DNA from: Clostridia bacterium
Lineage (GTDB): Bacteria; Bacillota_A; Clostridia; Oscillospirales; CAG-272
Direction: 5' to 3'
DNA length: 14,922 bases
Assembly: GCA_017457545.1 (NCBI GenBank)
Contig: JAFTHF010000280.1
Span: forward strand, 1 to 14,922
Below are positions 7,716 to 14,298 of this stretch, piece after piece. The position numbers and the translations under genes are program-made. The notes under the pieces are model-generated. The model ran no database searches, had not been told where the DNA came from, and saw only the letters and a program-made list of their open reading frames with translations. Positions within the stretch are counted from its first letter, which is position 1, and each line of letters starts with the position of its first letter.

Positions 7716-9377
7716 ATGAGTGAAAGCATTGATCAATGGCTGGAGAAAAAGATGAAAAAACAAGAATTGCTGAATTATTTAGACGAAAAGCTGCTAGATA
7801 AGCTATACGGTTTTTGTTATGCAAGAACCAATGATAGCTATGAGGCAGAGGAGCTATGCTCGGATATCATATTTGCTTTGGTTAAGGCATCTAACACTGA
7901 TGGAGAAATAGAAAGCATCTATTCTTTTATTTGGAGGATTGCACGTAATGTGTATGCTGCATATTCTGAAAAAAGAAGAAAGCGTACAGAGCTTTTCTAT
8001 GAAGGCGATGCAGATGAGATTTTAGCAACTATTGCAGATGAGGACGATACAAATGAAGCTGAGGAAATACTAAAATCCGTATACCGTTCAATTGCATTTC
8101 TTACAAAGGCGTATAGAGATGTAATGATTATGTTTTACATAGACGGTCTTTCCACTCAGGAAATCGCTAAACGTCAAGGAATAAACGAGGGCACAGTTCG
8201 TCAAAGACTCTTTTCAGCAAGACAAAAAATCAAAAGTGAGGTAGAAGAAATGTCAGAAGTAAGTAACAAGCCCGTAGCCCTTGATAAAATTGATTATGTA
8301 ATCTGGGGAACAGGAAATCCTGGATGGGGAGATCCTCGCACTGTGTGTACAAGAATGTTTTCAAATCATATTGTATATCTTTGTAGTAAAAAGCCAATGA
8401 GCGCATCTGAAATTGCAGAGGAGCTTAACGTACCTACTGTTTACGTGGAAGAGGAGCTTGAAATTCTCAAAAAGGGACAAAATGGCAAATACGGTATGCT
8501 TCGTCGTTTGGACAACGGAAAGTATGCAATTAATATGGTTTTGCTTGACAAGGATACTGTAGAAGAGGCTCATAAGATTTACACCGAGCAGCTTCCTAAG
8601 ATTTGCGACACAATAGTTAACTACATTGAGGCTCATAAGCAGGAATATCTTTCATTGCCTTATCTTAATAAAAAGGTTGATATGAATCTTATTTTGTGGC
8701 AGCATATAACAAACATTGCCGATGCCTTTTCTGCAAATGTTGAAAATATTTTGGAAGGAAAGCATTTTTCAAATGCCGGAAAAGTTAACCGTCCATTCAG
8801 TGTATTTGGATACATTGACAATGGAAAGCACTACGGCGGCGGTTGGGATGGCATTGATGCTCATAACGTATGTGGATTTTCAAAGGTTCAGGCGGAAAAC
8901 ATATATATTACACGTATAAAGCCTCATTTCCACTGTGAGCATAATATATCAAATGACGGATTACTTCAGTTTGCGATTCGTGCAATAGAGGGACTTGATA
9001 TAAGCACCTTGTCTGAAAACGAAAAGGAGCATGCGGCGAAGGCTATTGAGTGCGGATATTTGTATCGCGAGGGCAATATGCTTTATACAAAAATACTTGT
9101 TAGCCCATTATCCGAAAGAAATAATATCTTTAAGCTTAGCTACAATTTGAATAACGGCTATTTCAGCAAGGATGCTGAGGTAGTTGCAGAAAAAATTGCA
9201 AACCTTATTAAAAATTCCATTCCTGATTATTTGATTAATGAATGGAGATTTGCCAATCGCATTGCAAATATGCCTATCCTTGATGCTGTTGTTGAGTGCC
9301 TTATCGAAAAAGGCATTTTGACACCTCCCGACAACGGTGTCGGAGCAGAAGGCTGCTGGATGTTTGTAGAAAAATAA
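7716..9377 (+). CDS. ECF-like sigma factor with a long C-terminal extension
   Basis: This is an RNA polymerase sigma-70 family protein of 553 residues, about three times the length of a simple ECF sigma factor. Region sigma2 spans about 24-92 (core-binding and -10 recognition, ending in basic SEKRRKR). Sigma4 spans about 117-172, with the -35 helix-turn-helix ending GLSTQEIAKRQGINEGTVRQRL. Residues about 190-280 look like a second winged helix: KPMSASEIAEELNVPTVYVEEELEIL is a helix-turn-helix, followed by a KYGMLRRLDNGKYAINM beta wing. The remaining 270 residues match nothing I recognise; they are soluble, mixed alpha/beta, with a glycine-rich patch KHYGGGWDGI (371-380) and a His/Cys cluster at 404-409. 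No membrane segment and no neighbouring anti-sigma gene are seen, so control by an effector binding the extension is inferred. The ribosome site is a modest AAGGA at 7707-7711. ATG 7716 is favoured because sigma2 begins soon after; a start at Met13 is possible. Confidence 0.83.
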   Translation: MSESIDQWLEKKMKKQELLNYLDEKLLDKLYGFCYARTNDSYEAEELCSDIIFALVKASNTDGEIESIYSFIWRIARNVYAAYSEKRRKRTELFYEGDADEILATIADEDDTNEAEEILKSVYRSIAFLTKAYRDVMIMFYIDGLSTQEIAKRQGINEGTVRQRLFSARQKIKSEVEEMSEVSNKPVALDKIDYVIWGTGNPGWGDPRTVCTRMFSNHIVYLCSKKPMSASEIAEELNVPTVYVEEELEILKKGQNGKYGMLRRLDNGKYAINMVLLDKDTVEEAHKIYTEQLPKICDTIVNYIEAHKQEYLSLPYLNKKVDMNLILWQHITNIADAFSANVENILEGKHFSNAGKVNRPFSVFGYIDNGKHYGGGWDGIDAHNVCGFSKVQAENIYITRIKPHFHCEHNISNDGLLQFAIRAIEGLDISTLSENEKEHAAKAIECGYLYREGNMLYTKILVSPLSERNNIFKLSYNLNNGYFSKDAEVVAEKIANLIKNSIPDYLINEWRFANRIANMPILDAVVECLIEKGILTPPDNGVGAEGCWMFVEK

Positions 9378-9398
9378 AATCACGGTAAATAAATTAAT

Positions 9399-9429
9399 AA
9401 GCTCCCGACAGATTCTGTCGGGAGCTTTT
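9399..9429. terminator. Bidirectional terminator between convergent genes
   Basis: A perfect 13-bp stem, AAGCTCCCGACAG (9399-9411) against CTGTCGGGAGCTT (9415-9427), has a 3-base loop. It is followed by T residues on the + strand and by a T-rich stretch on the - strand. It lies between the sigma factor stop (9377) and the deaminase stop (9433), so it can end transcription from both sides. Confidence 0.9.
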
Positions 9430-9432
9430 GCT

Positions 9433-9828
9433 TTATTTTATCCACCATTCGGGAGTTATTTCTCCAAGGCGTACTGTTTTGCCTGTGGCGTAATCCAGCA
9501 TAATTTCAATATCGTAATATTTTCCTGCCATAATCTGCACCATAAGCTCTCGACATGCGCCACAGGGGGCACCGTTTGAGCCGTCTGGAAGAATGCATAG
9601 AACCTTGTCTATTTCATGCTCTCCGTTTGTTATCATATTGAAGATAGCATTTCGTTCAGCGCATATTCCAAGGGTGGAGCAGGTATCAATGCATACACCT
9701 GTATATATTTTCCCCGATTTAGAAAGAACCGCAGCAGAAACCTCTCCACAGGTAACGTACTCGGAAAGTCTGCGTTCATTCAGCCTTTTCTTAGCTTCAT
9801 CATACATTTTTGTCCAAATTTTATCCAT
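9433..9828 (-). CDS. Cytidine deaminase-family enzyme
   Basis: This zinc-dependent cytosolic deaminase has 131 residues, the usual size for tetrameric bacterial cytidine deaminases. The zinc and proton-shuttle motif is Cys56-Ala-Glu58 (CAERNAI), and the second zinc motif is Pro88-Cys89-Gly-Ala-Cys92-Arg-Glu. The likely reaction is cytidine or deoxycytidine to uridine or deoxyuridine for pyrimidine salvage. The family also contains blasticidin-S deaminase and other small-molecule deaminases, and the divergent termini and 'AERNAI' leave that open, so no gene symbol is given. The gene starts 12 bases after the stop of the MocR regulator gene on the same strand. Its strong GAGGTGAT ribosome site (9832-9839) fills the gap, so the two genes form one operon. 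It ends at the shared convergent terminator. Co-transcription with a B6-type regulator is unexplained. Confidence 0.88.
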   Translation of the reverse strand: MDKIWTKMYDEAKKRLNERRLSEYVTCGEVSAAVLSKSGKIYTGVCIDTCSTLGICAERNAIFNMITNGEHEIDKVLCILPDGSNGAPCGACRELMVQIMAGKYYDIEIMLDYATGKTVRLGEITPEWWIK

Positions 9829-9840
9829 AATATCACCTCA

Positions 9841-10917
9841 TTATAGCTCCTTGCGCTTCTTACGGCGCACTCTGTTTATATGTCGCTCGAAATCTCCACT
9901 TGTAATCAACTCTGTAAGCAGCAGCTGCTCAAAGGTTGGCACAGTACAGGAAAGAAATCCCAGCTTCCTTTTAAAATCAGCAACTAAATGCTTCGGCAGC
10001 ACCATATATCCCACACGCAAAGCAGGGGATACGGTTTTTGAAAAAGTGTTCATATAAATCACGTTGTCGTCCTCTGATAAGGCAAACAACGTTTCCTCAG
10101 GCTTTGATGAAACGGAGAATTCCGATTCAAAATCGTCCTCAACTATATATCGGTTGTCCTTGCTTGCCCATCTTATATATTCGTGGCGCTTTGATGCTGT
10201 GGCAGTAACACCGGTAGGATAGCTTCTGTATGGGGTGGTGTGTAGAATATTTGCGTCCGTATTTGAAAGAGATAAGGTATCAATTCCGTCCTTGCCTAAG
10301 GGCAGCATACGGATTTCCACACCGGAGGAGGCGTAAACCTGTTCAATTTTTTTATAAGACGGAGACTCTATTCCGTACAGCTTATCCCTGCCAAGCAATG
10401 CAATAATAAGATTGTAAAGATACTCAGCGCCAGAGCCGATTATAATCTGCTCATAGGAAGCATTAATGCCCTTATTTCTTGCAAGATAGAGTCGAATGGC
10501 CTCACGCAGCTCCAAAATTCCCTCATTTGGAGATTTTTCAAGCAGCTCAGCCTTTCTTTCCATAGCCTTACGCATGGATTTTAATAAAATTGAAATAGGA
10601 AATTCCAAAATCACGTGGGACGTGTGAGTTAAATGGGGAATAATTAGCTCTGTCGACGTTGTCCCATAGGCATCTCCCGAATGAAAAATAACAATATAAC
10701 CCCTTCGCTGTCGGGCTTCAATATATCCCTCATCACATAAGAGGGCATAAGCATGCTCAACGGTAACCGTGCTTATATTAAGCTCAGCGCAGACTGTCCT
10801 TTTTGACGGTAGCTTAGCGCCGTATGGGTAAATTTCCTTAATAATATCAGCCTTAATTTGCTCATATAATTGTAAATATGCAGGCTTTTTTACATTTGTA
10901 TCTATTTTGTAGTTCAT
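9841..10917 (-). CDS. MocR-family regulator (GntR helix-turn-helix plus aminotransferase-like domain), C-terminally short
   Basis: This DNA-binding regulator has a GntR winged helix at about 12-76 (PSKRTVCAELNIST, then the wing EGYIEARQRRGYIV), joined to a fold-type I aminotransferase-like domain from about 105. That domain senses pyridoxal phosphate or its adducts in PdxR/GabR relatives. The PLP-binding lysine is Lys294 in NTFSKTVSPALRVGY, with the cofactor aspartate at Asp261 in VEDDFESEF and TPYRSYPTGV at 228-237. The 358-residue length is about 100 short of the usual 450-480. The protein ends at DFERHINRVRRKKRKEL, where relatives continue into a small C-terminal domain. The missing part normally holds the arginine that binds a substrate carboxylate. 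The start ATG lacks a well-spaced ribosome site: AGGAG at 10938-10934 is 16 bases upstream. It is divergent from the pyridoxal kinase, which points to control of B6 salvage. Confidence 0.88.
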   Translation of the reverse strand: MNYKIDTNVKKPAYLQLYEQIKADIIKEIYPYGAKLPSKRTVCAELNISTVTVEHAYALLCDEGYIEARQRRGYIVIFHSGDAYGTTSTELIIPHLTHTSHVILEFPISILLKSMRKAMERKAELLEKSPNEGILELREAIRLYLARNKGINASYEQIIIGSGAEYLYNLIIALLGRDKLYGIESPSYKKIEQVYASSGVEIRMLPLGKDGIDTLSLSNTDANILHTTPYRSYPTGVTATASKRHEYIRWASKDNRYIVEDDFESEFSVSSKPEETLFALSEDDNVIYMNTFSKTVSPALRVGYMVLPKHLVADFKRKLGFLSCTVPTFEQLLLTELITSGDFERHINRVRRKKRKEL

Positions 10918-10948
10918 CTGGTGATATAAAAAACTCCTGTTTTGGTTA

Positions 10949-10977
10949 TTTTCATATGTTCAGAATTATTATATAAT
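10949..10977 (+). promoter_or_regulatory. Sigma-A promoter for pyridoxal kinase and transporter genes
   Basis: A -35-like TTTTCA (10949-10954) is followed after 17 bases by a consensus -10 TATAAT (10972-10977). The ribosome site AAGGAGG (10995-11001) is 7 bases before ATG 11009. The -10 shares two bases with the -10 of the opposing regulator promoter. Confidence 0.75.
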
Positions 10978-10996
10978 ACATTTATCAAAAAATCAA
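10968..10996 (-). promoter_or_regulatory. Sigma-A promoter for the MocR regulator and deaminase operon
   Basis: On the - strand, TTGATT (10996-10991) and a consensus TATAAT (10973-10968) are 17 bases apart. This promoter faces and overlaps the kinase promoter, and its -35 overlaps the kinase ribosome site region. The two directions probably cannot fire at the same time, which gives a regulator bound here control over both. Confidence 0.7.
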
Positions 10997-11008
10997 GGAG
11001 GAATTTTT

Positions 11009-11833
11009 ATGTCGCATAATCATCAGAAGAAAATCGCTGCAATAAATGATTTTTGTGGCTTTGGCAAATGCTCACTTGCTGTATCAATTCCCATAATTTC
11101 TGCAATGAAAATACAGTGCTGCCCACTTCCTACCTCAATTTTTTCAAATCATACAGGATATGATAGCTTTTATTATACGGATTTTACCTCTCATATGAAT
11201 TCCTACGCTGACGAATGGGAAAAGCTTGGCCTTAAATTTGAGGGCATTCTTACAGGCTTTCTTGGCTCACCTGACCAGATTGATATTGTTAAATGCTTTC
11301 TTAAAAGATTTAAAAAGCCCGATACTGTGTCCATAATTGACCCTGTAATGGGAGATAGAGGAGAGCTTTATCCCACATATTCACCCTTGCTTGCAGAGAA
11401 AATGAAATCACTTGTAAGATATGCGGATATATTAACACCTAATCTTACAGAAGCATGTATTCTTACCGACACTCCCTATAATAATGCACCAAGTAAGGAG
11501 GAGCTTTTGTCTATTTGCAAAAGACTTTCCTTTATGGGACCTGATAAAATTGTTATTTCCGGAATTGAAAGAGGAGAGGACCTTGACAATTTTGTCTATG
11601 AAAAGGGAAGAGAGCCTATTATAATTACCTCTCATAAGGTTGGACCCTGCCGTGCAGGTACAGGAGATGTATTTTCATCAATTATAGCTGCAGATAGCAT
11701 AAACGGTGTAGCTCTTTCCGATTCTGTTCGTCATGCCGCCGATTTTATTGCAAAATGTCTTCGCCGTACGGTTGAGCTTAATTTACCTAAGGCTGACGGC
11801 ATCTGCTTTGAAGAGTTTTTAAAGGAGCTTTAA
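11009..11833 (+). CDS. Pyridoxal/pyridoxamine kinase (PdxY/ThiD-like ribokinase fold)
   Basis: This 274-residue cytoplasmic kinase would phosphorylate pyridoxal, pyridoxamine or pyridoxine at the 5' hydroxyl with ATP in vitamin B6 salvage. The ribokinase-family signatures are present: the N-terminal INDFCGFGKCSL segment (12-23), DPVMGD at 111-116, TPNLTEA at 143-149, and the anion-hole and catalytic motif GTGD at 217-220, with Asp220 as base. The N-terminal FGKCS sequence and the single long domain resemble the pyridoxamine kinase branch more than hydroxymethylpyrimidine kinase. HMP kinase remains possible by family, but the adjacent MocR regulator favours B6. The length matches PdxY (about 285). 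The ribosome site for the next gene lies inside this gene's last codons (AAGGAG 11822-11827), and the next start is one base after the stop, so the pair is translationally coupled. Confidence 0.87.
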   Translation: MSHNHQKKIAAINDFCGFGKCSLAVSIPIISAMKIQCCPLPTSIFSNHTGYDSFYYTDFTSHMNSYADEWEKLGLKFEGILTGFLGSPDQIDIVKCFLKRFKKPDTVSIIDPVMGDRGELYPTYSPLLAEKMKSLVRYADILTPNLTEACILTDTPYNNAPSKEELLSICKRLSFMGPDKIVISGIERGEDLDNFVYEKGREPIIITSHKVGPCRAGTGDVFSSIIAADSINGVALSDSVRHAADFIAKCLRRTVELNLPKADGICFEEFLKEL

Positions 11834-11834
11834 G

Positions 11835-12326
11835 ATGAAAAGCCGTATACGTTATATGACTTTAGCAGGTATTTTCTGCGCAATGACCTTTGTTTTTACA
11901 GCCTATCTGCACATTCCTGTTTACACAGGCTATGCCCATATAGGCGACGGATTTATCTACCTTGCCGCATGTCTTTTGCCCTTGCCCTACGGAATATTTG
12001 TAGGTGGCATCGGCGCATTTTTAGCCGATATGCTGACAGGCTATATGATGTGGGCGCCTGCCTCACTTGTAATAAAATCGCTGACTGTTATTTTCTTTTC
12101 AAGAAATTCTAAAAGAGTAGTGTGCGCAAGAAATATCCTTGCATTAATTCCCGCATGGCTTCTTTGTATCGGTGGCTATTATTTTTATGAAGGTATTATA
12201 ACAGGTAATTTTATATCCCCCTTAGCTTCTGTTACAGGCAATATAATTCAGTCATCTCTCAGCACCGTAGTGTTTATCGTAGTCGGAGTAATTATAGATA
12301 AGCTAAATAAGGAAAATAATATATAA
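11835..12326 (+). CDS. ECF transporter S component, probably for vitamin B6
   Basis: This small membrane protein of 163 residues has about five or six hydrophobic helices (roughly 6-26, 34-50, 52-72, 74-92, 100-120 and 138-156). It is the size and character of the substrate-binding S subunit of energy-coupling-factor vitamin importers. The AHIGDGFIYLAACLLP segment near residues 35-50 and the GGIGAFLADMLTGY helix are typical of that family. No ATPase or T subunit is present, so it would share an EcfAA'T module encoded elsewhere (group II). Substrate is inferred from context: tight coupling to a pyridoxal/pyridoxamine kinase and a divergent MocR regulator fits a PdxU-like pyridoxine/pyridoxal importer. 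A hydroxymethylpyrimidine or thiamine S component is the main alternative. The stop codon lies inside the terminator stem. Confidence 0.85.
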   Translation: MKSRIRYMTLAGIFCAMTFVFTAYLHIPVYTGYAHIGDGFIYLAACLLPLPYGIFVGGIGAFLADMLTGYMMWAPASLVIKSLTVIFFSRNSKRVVCARNILALIPAWLLCIGGYYFYEGIITGNFISPLASVTGNIIQSSLSTVVFIVVGVIIDKLNKENNI

Positions 12327-12350
12327 AGACAGGCGTTGCCTGTCTTTTTT
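12325..12350 (+). terminator. Rho-independent terminator of the B6 salvage operon
   Basis: A 10-bp stem, AAAGACAGGC (12325-12334) against GCCTGTCTTT (12338-12347), has a GTT loop and runs into six T residues (12345-12350). The first stem bases are the last two bases of the S component stop codon. Confidence 0.92.
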
Positions 12351-12352
12351 AC

Positions 12353-12381
12353 TTGATATAATTGTAAAAATGTGCTACAAT
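12353..12381 (+). promoter_or_regulatory. Sigma-A promoter for the GH35 beta-galactosidase
   Basis: TTGATA (12353-12358) and TACAAT (12376-12381) are 17 bases apart, with TG at 12373-12374 giving an extended -10. The ribosome site GAGGTGAT (12400-12407) matches the 16S rRNA tail and precedes ATG 12411. The promoter begins three bases after the upstream terminator. Confidence 0.82.
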
Positions 12382-12410
12382 AAAATAAAGAACATATTCG
12401 AGGTGATATT

Positions 12411-14150
12411 ATGCAATTTGAAATCAAGGGCAAGGACTTTATAAAGGACGGTAAGCCGATTAAAATAATTTCCGGTGCTGTCCACTATTTCCGTAATATG
12501 AAGGACACATGGGACGATATTTTTAAGAAAATGAAGGCGATGGGTCTTAACTGTGTGGAAACCTACTGCGCATGGAATATGCACGAAAAGCAGCCGGGCG
12601 TGTTTGATTTTTCGGGAAATCTTGATATTGCCGAATTTATAAGAACAGCAGAGAAAAACGGCCTTATGGCAATAGTTCGCCCCGGTCCCTATATATGTGC
12701 AGAGTGGGAATTCGGTGGTCTTCCCTGGTGGATTCAGGTTTATGACGATATGGAGATTCGTTGCTCCAACCCTACATATATTAAGCATTTTGAAAATTAT
12801 CTTTCACACCTGTTTGATGAAATACGTCCTCTTCTTTTTACTAACGGTGGACCTATTATTATGATGCAGTGTGAAAACGAGTACGGATATTACGGTGATG
12901 ATAAGGAATATCTTTCCTATCTTTACGATTGCTATCGCCGTTTAGGTATAGATGTGCCGCTTTTCACATCAGACGGAACATCGAGAACCGATATTCTTGA
13001 CGGTAGCATAGAGGGTTGCCTTTCCACTCTTAATTTCGGCAGCAGAGTAGAGGAAAACTTCCGTGCCCATGACGAATTATATCCTGACAGCCCTAAGATG
13101 TGTATGGAAATGTGGGACGGCTGGTTTGATGCCTGGGGCGATAAGGCTCATCATACCACATCAGCTGAAAATTACGCAGGCGTTGTTGACGATATGCTTA
13201 AGCGTGGCAGCCTTAATATGTATATGTTCATCGGTGGCACCAACTTTGGCTTTACAAGTGGAGCAAATCACTATGAAAAATTTGCCCCCGATGTAACAAG
13301 CTATGACTATGATGCAGTTCTTACCGAATGTGGCGACACAACAGAGAAATATCATGCATTAAGACAGGTTATAAGCAAATATATCGACACTCCCCTCCCC
13401 GAAATTCCCAAAAACCGTGAAAAAAGAGCATACGGCAAGGTATCACTTACTGAGATTGGCGGATTCTTTGACAATCTTGAAAAGCTTTCAAGTCCACAGT
13501 TTTCAAACGTACCAAGATGTATGGAGCATTACGGCAACGGTTACGGCTATATCGCATACACAACCAAGCTTAACCGTGATTATAATAATGTGGACCTTAG
13601 CTTTGCAGGTCTTGGCGACAGGGCGCAGATTTATGTAAACAAATCTCTTATGGGAATTGTTTATGTAAATGACGATGAGTTAAGAGTGAAAATCAGTGCC
13701 AAGGCAGGGGATACCCTTACAGTTTTGTGCGAAAATATGGGTAGAGCCAACTTTGGACCTAAGATGATGCGTAAAAAGGGTATTGACGGCAGATGCTTGC
13801 TTGGCGGCAAAATCCACTTTAACTGGAATGCTTATACATTGCCTATGGATAATCTTGAAAATGTTACCTATTCTACTAAAAAGCCGGAGGAGGTGTCCTG
13901 CTTTTACCGTGGACACTTTAATGTGGATAAGTGTGCTGACACATTCTTATATCTTGACAGCTTTACAAAGGGCTTTGTAGTAATTAACGGATTTAACATC
14001 GGCAGATACTGGGAAATCGGCCCTCAGAAAAGCTTATATGTTCCTGCTTCCATTCTCAAGGAGGGAGAAAACGAAATTGTAGTTTTCGAGTCCGACGGTA
14101 TTAAAAATGACGCAACGGTAGAGTTTTTTGACTACCCAACCCTTGGATAA
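12411..14150 (+). CDS. GH35 family beta-galactosidase
   Basis: This exo-beta-galactosidase of 579 residues removes terminal galactose. The N-terminal TIM barrel (about 1-320) carries the GH35 hallmarks: SGAVHYFR at 21-28, PGPYICAEWEFGGLPWW at 91-107, acid/base Glu157 in CENEYG (154-159), and nucleophile Glu233 in MEMWDGWFDAWG (232-243). The barrel ends at MFIGGTNFGFTSGA. Beta-sandwich domains follow, with the usual late motif NGFNIGRYWEIGPQKSLYVP near 524-543. There is no signal peptide or anchor, so it is cytoplasmic and of a size similar to pneumococcal BgaC (about 595), which prefers Gal-beta-1,3-GlcNAc. A similar preference here is inference. That activity would release GlcNAc, a substrate for the NahK-like kinase in the same window. 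It is a single-gene unit with its own promoter and terminator. Confidence 0.94.
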   Translation: MQFEIKGKDFIKDGKPIKIISGAVHYFRNMKDTWDDIFKKMKAMGLNCVETYCAWNMHEKQPGVFDFSGNLDIAEFIRTAEKNGLMAIVRPGPYICAEWEFGGLPWWIQVYDDMEIRCSNPTYIKHFENYLSHLFDEIRPLLFTNGGPIIMMQCENEYGYYGDDKEYLSYLYDCYRRLGIDVPLFTSDGTSRTDILDGSIEGCLSTLNFGSRVEENFRAHDELYPDSPKMCMEMWDGWFDAWGDKAHHTTSAENYAGVVDDMLKRGSLNMYMFIGGTNFGFTSGANHYEKFAPDVTSYDYDAVLTECGDTTEKYHALRQVISKYIDTPLPEIPKNREKRAYGKVSLTEIGGFFDNLEKLSSPQFSNVPRCMEHYGNGYGYIAYTTKLNRDYNNVDLSFAGLGDRAQIYVNKSLMGIVYVNDDELRVKISAKAGDTLTVLCENMGRANFGPKMMRKKGIDGRCLLGGKIHFNWNAYTLPMDNLENVTYSTKKPEEVSCFYRGHFNVDKCADTFLYLDSFTKGFVVINGFNIGRYWEIGPQKSLYVPASILKEGENEIVVFESDGIKNDATVEFFDYPTLG

Positions 14151-14157
14151 ATAATTA

Positions 14158-14192
14158 AAAAGAGCTATTTTGACTGTCAAAGTAGCTCTTTT
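14158..14192 (+). terminator. Rho-independent terminator after the beta-galactosidase
   Basis: A long hairpin is formed by AAAAGAGCTA (14158-14167) against TAGCTCTTTT (14183-14192), continued by one T-G wobble and TTTGA/TCAAA around a CTG loop. The A-rich left arm and the final TTTT make it a standard terminator that may also work from the opposite direction. Confidence 0.88.
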
Positions 14193-14217
14193 GATTTCAG
14201 CTTAAAATATTGACTTC

Positions 14218-14243
14218 TCAACATTTTTTACAAAAAGTGTTGA
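14218..14243. repeat. Inverted repeat overlapping the acyltransferase promoter
   Basis: TCAACATTTTTT (14218-14229) and AAAAAGTGTTGA (14232-14243) form a 12-bp palindrome with one T-G wobble and a 2-base centre. The right arm covers four of the six bases of the -35 box. It is in the right place for a repressor operator, but it could also be chance symmetry in AT-rich DNA. Confidence 0.5.
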
Positions 14244-14268
14244 ATTTGTGAATATTTTGTGATAAAAT
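14240..14268 (+). promoter_or_regulatory. Sigma-A promoter for the acyltransferase
   Basis: TTGAAT (14240-14245) and TAAAAT (14263-14268) are separated by 17 bases, with TG at 14260-14261 for an extended -10. The ribosome site AAGGAGG (14286-14292) is six bases before ATG 14299. Confidence 0.78.
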
Positions 14269-14298
14269 AATGATAGCTGACTTTGAAGGAGGGACTTT

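Noticed and set aside
9593..10057. A 154-codon + strand frame across the deaminase and the regulator 3' end.
   Set aside because: It has no ribosome site or domain and crosses two convincing genes and their intergenic ribosome site on the other strand.
9826..12413. Identical 14-base string GAGGTGATATTATG directly before the deaminase (- strand, 9839-9826) and the GH35 gene (+ strand, 12400-12413).
   Set aside because: GAGGTGAT is the perfect complement of the 16S rRNA tail, so this is a strong standard ribosome site with a similar spacer and not a shared regulatory element.
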